DNA from: Flaccisagitta enflata
Taxonomy: Eukaryota; Chaetognatha; Sagittoidea; Aphragmophora
Reading direction: 5' to 3'
Length of the DNA: 64,000 nucleotides
Assembly: GCA_965153355.1 (NCBI GenBank)
Contig: OZ231127.1
Span: 1,550,001 to 1,614,000 of the forward strand
Both the position numbers and the translations under genes were made by a program. The notes below the pieces were generated by a model that worked only from the letters and a program-made list of their open reading frames with translations, was not told the origin of the DNA and made no database searches. Position 1 is the stretch's first letter. Every line of letters begins with the position of its first letter. This document shows positions 11,715 through 22,142 of this stretch, in pieces.

Positions 11715-11850
11715 TTGTAGTTAAGATTTCCCCCGTATATCCAAGTCTAGACGACATCTACTGTACCCCAATTGCATGTGGGTGGACAGGGGCTATATTA
11801 GAGGTTCCTAGACCTGAAATTAATCTGTATCTCAGTCAACCAAAATTCTC
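11715..11850 (-). mobile_element. Degenerate family A relic (reverse) beside a TIR remnant
   Basis: GCATGTGGGTGGACAGGGGC with TATATTAGAGGT is the reverse of family A CCCCTGCCCACC...GACCTCAAATAT. It is preceded at 11725-11770 by CCCCCGTATATCC...TAGACGACATCTACTGTA, related to the right terminus of the element ending at 13851. Confidence 0.5.
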
Positions 11851-12620
11851 TGACCATAGCCCAATCTTTCAGCTGTCAGTGGCAACCTGGTTTGCTTCTG
11901 CATTTTTCATCTGTTGTCCAAGCGTTGAAACCTCCAGCAACTCTGTAACTTCTTCGACCTAAGCTTCTACCATGATTGTTTAAAAAGAATTTAAAAATCT
12001 GCTCTTAATGATTGATTTTTTTCACATTTACAAAATTCAAACAATGAAATCAGAGGTTCTTATCACATGGCTGTTAAACACGGAATAAAGGTGCTAAATA
12101 AATAAATGTATGTGTGAATGAATGAATGAATGAATGAATAACTGAATGAATGAATGATTGGATGAATGAATAAATATCATGAATGGATAATTAGAATGAT
12201 ATACCAAAAAACAGTATGCAGGTGTGATAAACCAGTCCACTTTGCACAAAGCACAAAAAACCTGGAAAATATCAAGATTTTTAACATTTTTGGTTATTGT
12301 GGGTCGTTTGGGCCCTTAGGAGTGGGCCATCTGGGGTCCTAATTCTTCAATTTTCTTTACATCTAGTTCTCCTGCATTAGAGGACAGTATCTGAATCGAT
12401 TATTTGGCACTTCATTGTCTTAAAAAACTATATAAAAGACAAGTTTTGGTCACTTTTCAAAGTTATGAGCTATTTAGGGTCTCTATGTGGGCCCCTAATG
12501 GGCCCTTAGGCCTTATTTGTGAACCCCACCATCAGATATAACTGTATATTCACAAAAGATTATATTTCCATTGCCCTCAAAGGAGAAATTCCCACAAAAA
12601 CCATGTTATTTTGGCTGTTA
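11851..12620. other. No gene recognised; short AATG array
   Basis: An imperfect AATG array lies at 12112-12176. The rest is AT-rich with GGGCCCTTAGG-type words near 12300 and 12500 (compare 20110-20130) and no exon signal. Confidence 0.5.
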
Positions 12621-12622
12621 TA

Positions 12623-12670
12623 ACGGGTGGTCAAAAAAAAAAGTGACTTTTTCATTTTCTCATATCTTTT
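12623..12670 (+). mobile_element. Solo terminus of a mariner-like element
   Basis: TA followed by ACGGGTGGTCAAAAAAAAAA and GTGACTTTTTCATTTTC is the same terminus as at 32592. No matching opposite end was found before 14330, so this is a truncated copy or single end. Confidence 0.5.
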
Positions 12671-12939
12671 TCCAATAGTTCATATTCTTCTACCAAAATA
12701 TCTTCAAAAAGACCAATTCCAAGGTTTCTTATCAACCATTGAGAAAATATAAAATAAGAAGGAATAAATCAAACAATTTTTTTCTCATTTTTTGGTACTG
12801 ACTGCCTTCACCCTTTTTTTTGTTTTAGACATGTGTATCTTCTTGTAAAAATGAGAAATGAGCATAAATTCAGATCATTCATCTCTAATACATTCCTTAG
12901 ATTAAAACAGAAACGCTACCCAACCTAGTACCGAGCCCC

Positions 12940-14270
12940 CTACCCACTATAGGTCACAGGTCAAGAGTGCAATTATAGTGGTCAGTTATAATTATAGGCT
13001 CAATTTGGTAATTATAGGTCATTATGTAATTATAAGTAATACTATGAAAATTTAAGGTAATTATAGACTATTATATAATATAGATCACAGTAGAATTATA
13101 TTATTATAAGGTCACAGACAATCATAGGCAATTGTGTCACAGTAATTATAGGTAATTATAGGTAATCATGTGTCATTATAGGTAATTATATGCCAATAGA
13201 CAATTTTGTAGTACTGTAGGTCATTATTCAATTTTAGGTAATTATAGCCAATCACAGGTTATTCATATATAATTATAAAATTTTATAATCAGATAACATC
13301 ATTATGTACATTGTTATTAAAGGTGAAGAAATTGTTTAGACTCTGAGATAACGGGGGTAAGACGATGGTTAACATAAATAAACTAGAGTATTGATATTTG
13401 AATATAAATTAATAAAAGGAATGATTTACTCCCTTCATGCATATGCCATGAAACATTTGTGTCATCAAATAGCTTATAAATTTTTATAACATTGGTTATA
13501 ATTACTGTTAATATCTTCTTCTATTGCAGTTTTAAAATAACATCGCTATTTATTGCCGTTAGAGTTTATTTTATGTGTGACAACCCTTAGCAACCGCTAA
13601 ACGGTACACATCTTATATAACATACTGTGAAAAAGTTGTAGCAAATTTGATTTAAAATGTCTTCTTTTATAATTTCTCAAAATATTGATACTTTAGCGTA
13701 AATACATGGAAATGCGTTTCCATGGCAACCAACTATCATGGGCAATAAAGCATCATTTTATTAGTCTATGTTCCTAATATCAATCCCCTGGCTTCATTTG
13801 TTAATCTACAATGCTTACCCCCGTTATCTCAAGTTTAGACGAGATCTACTGTAGTTATGGGTAATTATGGGTAATCAAAGGTCATTATAGGTAATTATTG
13901 GGCCATATGTAATTATAGGTAATCATAGGTCGTTATAGATACCTATAGGTCATTACTTAATTATGGGTAATTATAGGTAATTATAGGTAATTATAGGTCA
14001 TTATAGGTCATTATGTTATTTTAGGTAATTGTGGGTAATTATGGGTATTCATACCTCATTATAGGTAATTATTGGTCCACATGTAATTATAGGTAATCAT
14101 ATCTTTATATACCACTTTATATAGTCATTATTTGGTTATAATTATAGGTACTATAGGTCATTATAGCAATTATAAGCATTAATAGGTAATTATAGTTATT
14201 ATCAATACAGTGAAATAATTATGTCATTCTAGGTCATTATTAGGAAATAACGTACTTATATGATTAGGCG
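12940..14270 (+). repeat. ATTATAGGTA-type minisatellite, interrupted
   Basis: Degenerate 10-11 bp units (GGTAATTATA, GGTCATTATA, GGTAATCATA) fill 12950-13270 and 13853-14270. A TIR element at about 13320-13851 interrupts them. The right edge abuts a family A variant end at 14273. Confidence 0.85.
13320..13851. mobile_element. TIR element (pogo-like MITE) inside the minisatellite
   Basis: The inner parts of the ends are inverted copies: GAGATAACGGGGGTAAG at about 13342-13358 and CTTACCCCCGTTATCTC at 13814-13830. The right end continues AAGTTTAGACGAGATCTACTG before TA at 13852-13853. The left end outside GAGATAACG is diverged, so the left border and its TA are uncertain. The internal part (TGTGACAACCC...AGCAACCGC...CAAAATATTGATACTTTAG) also occurs near 24030-24170. 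No transposase. Confidence 0.65.
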
Positions 14271-14312
14271 ATTATGTAAGTCTCGCACGCGACTTATAGG
14301 TGTTGGCCTTTT
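14271..14312 (+). mobile_element. Family A variant 2, 3' end
   Basis: GTAAGTCTCGCACGCGACTT then AGGTGTTGGCC matches the variant 2 end at 33431-33466. Variant 2 cores carry short AT-rich tandem units, so the minisatellite just left of this end may be the expanded core of this element. Its start was not found. Confidence 0.55.
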
Positions 14313-15473
14313 TTAACCAATATTCCAATCTACTTCAGTTTTTTTTAGCTATTATCGTTGAGTTGCAACATAATTTGACCAAAAAATTAGATATTTCGAT
14401 TTTATTTCGATTTCATTTATGGAAGAAATAGCTCAACAAAATGAAATTGTTCCAACACCTGAAAAACACAATTTTCACTGTACTTTGAGGGATCACTGTA
14501 GCACCATTTCTGAAGAAAACTGGACAAACTTTATGAGATTCAGAAAGATTCTTTTGCTGCTTTTTTGAATGAGACCAGCCAACCGTGTAAAAGATATAAG
14601 CTTTCAAAGTTGAATCACTGTATGGCCTAATGTTAGTTACTCGGAAAAAATGCCTCAGCATAGCGGCCCATACTGGGGGGTAGTATGGACCCTCCCCATC
14701 ACATCCATACCAGGAGCCAAATGTTCTACTGGGAAATTAGGCTAAAATGGCCTAATATAGCCATTTCTCAGGTCATTTCCGTTTCCGTTTCCGTTTCGGC
14801 TTTTTTTATCATATGACTGGCTTTTTTCTCTAAGAATGATGCCAACGGGTGTTTCTTTACCCTTTGGATACATGCCAGGCCAAAGCAAAAAAAAAATCTG
14901 GTCAAATTGACCTAATATGGGCTGATCTACGGCATTTTTCAGGCCAAAAATCCATTTTGTTGACTTTTAAAAATTTAGAATAATATTTTGAGCTTCTCCT
15001 CTCTGTTACTGTTATCTTGCAATTTATCTTCACTGAATGAAAATAATCTTGACCTGGGAAGCCAAAATCTCAGGTCAAGATGAAGTTATTAGGTCAAATA
15101 CTGTAATTTTACACCCCTTAAATCTCTATCAGGAAGAATGAAACTTTGATAACTGATTATTGATCATATCTCCTCGAGAACTATTAACCTTACATATGAA
15201 TTCAAAATGTCAATTTTACATTCTTGCTATGCTCCCCCCCCCCTACTCCCAGAATCCTAAGCGGAAAACTAGGACAACCTTGATGGTGGCGTGCAGCAAG
15301 AGAATCAACTTTTAACCATAACCAAAATATTTTCAACGTAATACATTTCATTGATTTTCAATTCGATCTGTCATTGGAGTTGGAAGGCAAACTAACGAAA
15401 AATCATTACGTAAATCATCACGGTTGGTCTTTGAGCGGCGTGAATTTAGATGGCGTTTTTGTTTATTTCCAAT
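14313..15473. other. No gene recognised
   Basis: Includes a TTTCCG hexamer run at 14777-14800 and a C10 run near 15232-15242. Composition is even, with no supported exon. Confidence 0.5.
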
Positions 15474-15562
15474 TTATTTCAGCCTTTGAGCGGAATTTCT
15501 GATGATTTGTGGATGACGGTGTCTCCACACTGGAAGTTTTGATTGTGGAGCTGACAACGTGT

Positions 15563-15618
<56 letters not shown>

Positions 15619-15922
15619 CTGCTACGCTGTTGATGCCACGTTGTTGCCGCGTTGCTGCTGTTGTTGTTGCTACGATGCTGTTGCTGCTGTCCTGCTGTTG
15701 TTCCTTTGTCGTCATTGTTGTCGATGTCGTTGTTGGCTACATGCTGCTGTGGTTGCTGTTGTTGTTGTTGTTGTTGCTGCTGTTGCTGCTGCTGTAGTTG
15801 CGCTTCTCTGTTGCTGCTGTTGCCGTTGCTGCTGTTGCTGCTGTTCGCTGCTGCTGTGCGTTGGCTGTTGGCTATCGCTATCGCAGCTGCTGTCAAAGCA
15901 CGTTGTTGCCATTGTCACATAG
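15474..15922 (-). repeat. CTG/TTG array; Gln/Asn/Ser-rich open frame on - strand
   Basis: Imperfect CTG/TTG units run from about 15561 to 15890. One - strand frame (15896-15474, 140 codons) would encode a Gln-, Asn-, Ser- and Thr-rich peptide with a non-repetitive tail (SAPQSKLPVWRHRHPQIIRN) ending in a stop. The + strand frames are also open, the usual signature of trinucleotide repeats, and no conserved domain or splice site separates coding from non-coding. An exon of a polyglutamine protein is possible but unproven. Confidence 0.6.
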
Positions 15923-16229
15923 TAAAGTTAATGATTATAAGAAAACGCACACAACCTAATATAATCTTCACGCCTCCTGACATGGTATTTAATGATGAAA
16001 AATAATGGTTTAAGGTAAAGTTATTTTGGCCTGTAATTTGGCTGTTCTAATGAAAAATTTACATACTGAAATGATACCAGAGGTAAGCCTATCAAACAGG
16101 GTAATATATTATGATATCGTTCGTTAAAGCATGACAATTGAGTGAAGAGAGTTAGAGTTAATGTGATTGTCCCAGAACACAAATGAACTTCTGCCATCCA
16201 TCCGTTGTCCGTCCATCTATCCATTGGCC
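15923..16229. other. No gene recognised
   Basis: Unremarkable AT-rich DNA between the CTG array and family B-like sequence. Confidence 0.45.
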
Positions 16230-17460
16230 TCTAGCTCTTCCCAGACTGAGGCCCTGCCTAGCCCGGGAAACTGCCCCTCAGGCCTGAACTGCCTTCTCTG
16301 GCCTCTTAAACCTTAGAGAAATGTGATAATGAAAGACAGACTTAGGCCTGAGAGGACAGATTTGACACTGAGATGCAGGTTCAAGGCCTGAGATACAGAT
16401 TTGTGGCCCGAGAGGGTAGATTATGGTATTGTAGGTCGAGAGGCTCAGACTGGACGGACAAAATGAACGAACGAATGGGCGGATGGACGGACTGACCCAA
16501 AGTCCCTGTGGTTCTATTACCACTTGTTCCTCAGCCGCGCTGCCTGCAAAGCTGTTCATATGTCCGTTTATTTGTCCCCACCTCCCAGCCCTGATCTCAC
16601 CTCCCATGCCCAGAAGCATTTCATGGCCTGAACATGCCTCTATTTCCGATCTCTGCCCTGCCTGAATATGCCCTCAGGCCTGAAATATGCCCTCAGGCCT
16701 GAAATCTGCCTTCTGTAATAGCCTTTTGCAGAATCTGCCCTCTGCACTGAATCCACTTTCAGGTTAGTTTCTTGTGCCTGAATTTACCTCTGCACTTTGA
16801 GTTTGCTTCAGTCTTTAAATCCGCCTGACCTGATCTGGCCTGATATAAAACCCTGCGCCCTGAGAACACACTGTGTCTGATAGAGGGCAGATCACAGGCT
16901 CGAAATGGGCCCAACATGGACAGACAAACAGACGGACGCAAGAGAGTCCTCTTGTGCTTGCCAGACTTGTCCCCAGGCCGCTGCCCCAGCCACTGCACCT
17001 GATAATCACTAAGCAGTACAACGGCTTCACTGACTGCAACAGCAAAGGCCCTGGGCAGACGGTCCCAGGAACACAGGGGACTCGGCCCACCGCCCGCCCG
17101 CTTGTCCATTCCCGCCCGCTCATAGTCTCTCTTCATCGACCCTCAGGCCTCACCTGGGCCTTCTCAGGCTGCAAACCCAGCCCCAGGCCTCAAACCAGCC
17201 TCCCAGGCCTCAACCTGGGCCTCAGGCCTCACCTGGCCTCAGGCTACCAACCTGCCTCAGCCTCAAACCTGGGCTCAGGCTCAACTGGGGGACCTCAGGC
17301 TCAAACCAGATTTCAGGCCTCAAACTCCCGCCTCATGCCTTGGGTGATCAGCCATCTAACCTCTATTTATTGCCCAGGCTTCAAATCAGCCTCTGCCTCA
17401 AGCCTTAACGCCCCTAAAGCCTTTGCCATCCTCGCCTGACCTGGCATTCTGAGGCCTTAT
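16230..17460. mobile_element. Family B-like element(s) with GGCCTGA minisatellite
   Basis: Contains GGCCTGAGAGGACAGATTT units at 16345-16365 (compare bases 3-21), the core AAAGTCCCTGTGGTTCTAT at 16498, a GGACGGAC stretch, and a long CTCAGGCCT-CAAATCTGCC minisatellite through 17450. A second core-like block (GTCCTCTTGTGCTTGCCAGACTTGTCCC) is near 16946-16974. Frames of 100-188 codons here follow the repeat and are not supported as genes. Confidence 0.65.
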
Positions 17461-18529
17461 ACTAAAATTTTTCTGACCTCTTAGTTTGAGGCTCTGAATG
17501 CCTTCTGAGTCAGCCCTCTATGTACTCATCCACTTCTGTAGACTAACCAGTCCCAGGTTCTGCTGGTGACCCGCTTCTTCGCCGCTGTCTGTTTCTCATT
17601 CCACCACAATCACTCAGCAGGACAAAACACATGATCACATATTGCCCTTTAATACCCATTTTGAAATGATCATAGACTAAAATGCTCAAATCTGGGCAAT
17701 TAGGCTCACTTGAACAGATTTTCTTTTCAGTTGGCCCAGAATGCCCATAGTGGAAGAAAATAATTACACATCATAATCAGTGAACACTATTTATATTTCA
17801 CACATTAGCTGCATGACCTAATTTATATTTACCCATCTGATTTTTTATTAGACTTGGCCCTGAGAATAAAAATGAGGATGAAAATACTGTTAAGATCAGC
17901 CCCAAAGAGAAAAAAATCCACTTCATTTGTGAGTAAGCTGCAAGGTCTTAGAAGTACAGAGTTTCAAAATGACCTTAGAAATGGCCACAGCTGTTAGTTT
18001 ACCCTAGGTAAGGTCATTTTACTCTTGAAAATGATGATGAGGTCCGCATTACCCATTACAGGCCGCTAGGTTTGAGGTATTTTTCCAGTAACTGCATTTA
18101 GCTATACAGTAATGGTTAAAACCCAAAAATCACCAACAACCAATACAATTGTGGATTGTTATTTAATAAATCCTGATTCAGATTTGATTTACTAAACTAC
18201 TGTTACAACTTAATTTGACTAAAAGATCGATAATTTTAATTTTTGTCATTTTTACCAATTACCCTATCAGACTCGAATTTCTGCCTGACTGGACTCCCTT
18301 GCTCACTCCCACAGGACACTCACAGATCAGGTTCCCATCATTGCCTGAGCAGATCCTTCTTGTTAATGGCACCAGCTTCAAAATCAATGCCCAGCTTCAA
18401 ATGCACTAAAACAGAGTTCGTGACACACCCCCACCTCTCAGAAGGTGGTGACTTAAAGATTACACAATTACTTTTGCTAATAATTTAAATGAGATTCAAA
18501 AGTTCAGATGGTCTCATTTATATTATAGA
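17461..18529. other. No gene recognised
   Basis: AT-rich unique DNA. A small family B-like patch (CTGCCTGACTGGACTCCC...CAGGCTTC-like) lies at 18280-18400. No exon signals are convincing. Confidence 0.5.
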
Positions 18530-20580
18530 ACATGAAAGATTACTGATATGAAAGAGGTCTCTGAGGAGAATTCTTAAGGACTTTTAAAGATTGAAGGGGG
18601 GCCCTGTACATCCAATACATGAAAATACAGTAATGATTTATTAAAAACTGGGTAATGGTAAGCCACGCTCACCATAATAGTCAAATGTTAGATAACACAA
18701 AACTTGTGGCCTCTGCCCTGCTGACAGTATTAGTTATAGAAGAATAAGGTTCCTGCGTCGATATCGTTCATTGGCAGATTTTCTGCCTGACACTCACAAT
18801 CCCGCTGAGGCTAAATTCTGCCTGAGCACTCAAACTGGCCTGGCCTCAAATCCTGCCTCATGCTCCAACCTTGACCTCAAGGCTCAATCCAGCCTGAGGT
18901 TGATGAAATTTTTATGGCTGGATTCAAGGCCTCTGGCGAGATGCTGGGACTGATAGGCTGATAGGCTCAAGACAGACCCAGCCTCCAGGTTAGGATTTAG
19001 CCTGAGGCTGAGGATTTGGGCCTGGAGGCTGGGATTTAGCTCAAGACTTAGATTTAGCCTTTGTGACTGAATTCTGGGCTCAGAATGGGAGTGAGGGGGA
19101 TGGGTACGGACATGAAGGAGAGGAGAAGGAGAAATCCTATATGTGTGGAAAGATAGGTCAACACCCTCTTCAACATGTTCAAAAAATGAAAATACTGACA
19201 TGAAGAGGTGGTTTCAAAGTAATTTATTCCTTGTTATGTTAAAGGGGTCTTTGAAGGATCTATAATCATGAAAATCAAGATTGGACTGATTGATAAATCA
19301 GATTGTGGTGTTTATGGAAGGTATCTACATAGAGAACATGAAATCTTATTGACATGGATGAAACAGTTCCTAGGTGACAACTTAGGGCCTTCAAAAGGAT
19401 TGAAGAGGACCTCAAATGATCTAAAGTTTTGAAAACTTAAAATGAATTGTTTAAAAAATCTGGTACTGGTCTCATTTGGAAGGTATTTACTTAAAAAACA
19501 TAAAGCCTTACTGATATGGAAAATTTGGTTCCCAGGGGACCCCTAAGAAGCCGCGAAGGAGTGAAAGAGGGCTCCAATGAATCCAAAATCATGAAAATCT
19601 TGAACTGTCATAGTTTTCTCTAAAAGACAGACCAAAATAAACAAACAGACAGATATACGGACAGAGAGACTGACAAAAAGAAAGACAGACAAATGGGCGG
19701 ATAAACGAAGAGAGTGAGAGTGCAGAGTGTGGAGTTCAGCTGAGTTTAGCTGGGCAATCAGTTATGGATGTCTGAACTCCTATGTGCTTCAAGATTAAGG
19801 AAAAACTTTGACACATTTGTCTGTCTGTCTTTTTGTATGTCTTTTTGTATGTCTGTATACCTATCTATTTGCTTATTTCATTCTATCTTTTAGATAAAAC
19901 TAAGACAATTCAAGATTTATGATTTTAGATTCATTAGTGCTCTCTTATCCTCTTTAACCGCTCCTTAGGGGCCCTCTGGAAACCGACTCTTCCATATCAC
20001 TAATGCTTGATGTTTTTTATGTAAATACCTTCTAAATGAGACCACTTCCAGATTTTTTGAACAATTCATTTTAAGTTTTCAAGATTTTAGATCCTTTAGG
20101 GTCCTCCTCAATCCCTTTGGGGGCCCTTAGCGGCCACCTAGGGACCCCATCATCCATATCAATAACATTTCATGTTCTCCACGTAATTATTTTCCAAAAA
20201 CACCACAATCAGATTTATCAAAGAGTCCAATCTGAACTATTGCCATGGGTTGTAGATCCTCTGCGTGGCCCTTAACCTCTTTAGTTCTTTAGACCCTGGG
20301 AGCCTCATCCATATCAGCACTTGCCATATTATGGTAGAAACGTTTTGAATGACACCATTACTTATTTTTAACAAATCATTGCACATTTTCATGTATTGAT
20401 GTTTTGGGGCCCTCTTCACCACTTTAGTTCCCTTGGCACTCCCTCAGACCTCTCTCTTTCATATCAGTAATTCATGCTCTCTACGTAAATACCTTGAAAT
20501 GAGACCATCACCAGGCTTTTGAATGATCCATCTAGAATTTATTAGCAATAGATTGTTAATTGCTTAATCTTTAAAGGTCA
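18530..20580. repeat. Large imperfect inverted repeat (about 2 kb)
   Basis: The left arm 18530-19640 and right arm 19850-20560 are imperfect reverse complements. For example TTTTGAAAACTTAAAATGAATTG at about 19424 mirrors CAATTCATTTTAAGTTTTCAAG near 20065, and ATGAAAATACAGTAATGATTTATT near 18619 mirrors AACAAATCATTGCACATTTTCAT near 20370. Each arm contains about three to four ~180-bp sub-repeats with GGGGCCCTNNGG blocks. The centre is near 19740 and holds GACAGAC-rich sequence. The left arm is longer because of an internal insertion (18760-19080). Arms are diverged, so this is old. Confidence 0.78.
18760..19080. mobile_element. Family B-like minisatellite insert in left arm
   Basis: GCCTGACACTCACAATCCCG, GCTCAAACTGGCCTGGCCTC and GGCTGGGATTTAGCTC units match the family B core. 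The right arm lacks an equivalent stretch. Confidence 0.55.
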
Positions 20581-21603
20581 CCACTTCTGAGGGGGTGGGG
20601 GTATGGTCATAATGCTGATGTACTCCACGGAGACTTTTAGCGTAAGAATATTAATACTACATTGATTTTGAGCCAAAGTGCCGATAACAAGAAAGATCTA
20701 CCAAAATTTGTGTCAGAACCCCTGTCCTACCACCCACCTACCCTGACTACCTCACATGATGATTTTTCTCCCAAATGCGTCCAAAATGTGTTAGTTCAAA
20801 ACAGCCTAGCAAAACTGAATGACAGGTCACCATCAGTTTTGTAATATTTTAAACACATGCAAGTTTTTACAGGAGACTCATGGACACCACTTTGGGAAGC
20901 CCTGCTGGTTTCTTGCTCTACCACCACCTACCCTACGCCCAAAACTGGCACAGACGATCTGAAGCCTAGAGGCCATTTTGATACACCTCACTAGCACAAT
21001 TCGCTTCTTTAAACCGGACCGAGGTTACATATCCAGCAGCGCTAACGGCCCGCTAACCGCTTCGCCTCCGCAAAGGACTGAATAAACACGACGTGTGGTA
21101 ACTGAACCAGTCACCATATATCGACAGTGACTTGAGTTCTTGCACAACTGTTCAATAAAAGAATGATTTCTCACAAGCTGGGGTGTGAAATCAAACAAAA
21201 GAGCTTGTCAATAAAACTACAGTGTTGCTATGGTGATTTTTTTTATTGCCATAGGAAGCCTATAGTTTTGCCGCCATGGTTTAATCTTCAAATACAGACC
21301 TCTACTTGTGGGAAAACCTTCTTTTGATTTATGCAAAAATCAGAGGCATATCATTTTTTGAAATTTGACCATTTCTGTGATTCACTCCCAGTAGTAGGGG
21401 ATATGAGATTGAACTTCATTTATGAAAGGTACAGGCCATTGACTCTTTGAAGACCATTATTAGTTCAAAATATTAATATTGGTTTAATAATTTGATAATT
21501 AAACCTATATCAAGAAAAAACAGGGCAACCATTATTTTTGAGGAGTTCTGCTCCAAAACAAAAGAGCAGGGATGACCAGATTGATTCCATTTCAAAGTGT
21601 GGT
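20581..21603. other. No gene recognised
   Basis: Mixed DNA with a GAGGGGGTGGGGG run at 20589-20602 (compare the inverted CACCCCCACCTCTCAGAAGGTGGTGACTT at 18425-18455). No exon is supported. Confidence 0.5.
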
Positions 21604-21605
21604 TA

Positions 21606-21947
21606 CCGTATTTCCTCTAATAGGCGCCCAGGGCGCTTGCAAAATTGAAAAAAAAACATTGCCTGATTTGCCTTTTTATTAGCCCTCTCTGTGACATATC
21701 GGACAAAGATAAAGAGTACTAAAAACAAGGAAAAATAGAAGATTTTTGGTACCACAATTACAAAATTGGCTACAGCGAAATATATACACTTCTGAGTCTG
21801 AAAATTGCCAGAAATACATGAAAATGTAGCATCGTTTGACCTATTGAACAAAAAAAAACAAACCATATTGAAGACACGGTATTTTCATCAAAAGACGGGG
21901 GGGGGGGTGCTAATTACAGAGAGGGCGCTGATTAGAAGAAAAAATGT
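21606..21947. mobile_element. TIR MITE with TA flanks (candidate)
   Basis: The left end CCGTATTTCCTCTAATAGGC and the reverse complement of the right end (ACATTTTTTCTTCTAATCAGC) align over about 27 bp, both leading into GCGCCC. TA flanks both sides (21604-21605 and 21948-21949). Length 342 bp; it holds a G10 run at about 21898-21907. No transposase. Confidence 0.55.
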
Positions 21948-22142
21948 TATCACACGTAAAAAAACGAATCTGGGGTTGGTAGCAAGACCCCTTTAGGAGT
22001 AATGTCCCTCCAAAATTGTTTGATTTCAGGTTGGAAGATTTATATTGTGAGATGGCATATCTCTTCATCCTAATTATTAATCTACTACACTTTAACCAGC
22101 AAGAAACAATAAGCTGTTTCATTGACATTCATTTCTTTTCAG

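Noticed and set aside
15474-15896. Polyglutamine protein exon on - strand
   Set aside because: Not called as a gene because several frames and both strands are open and no splice border or domain supports one of them; kept only as a repeat with a note.
16873-17439. 188-codon + strand frame
   Set aside because: Follows the GGCCTCA minisatellite of family B; low-complexity Ser/Pro/Gln with no domain.
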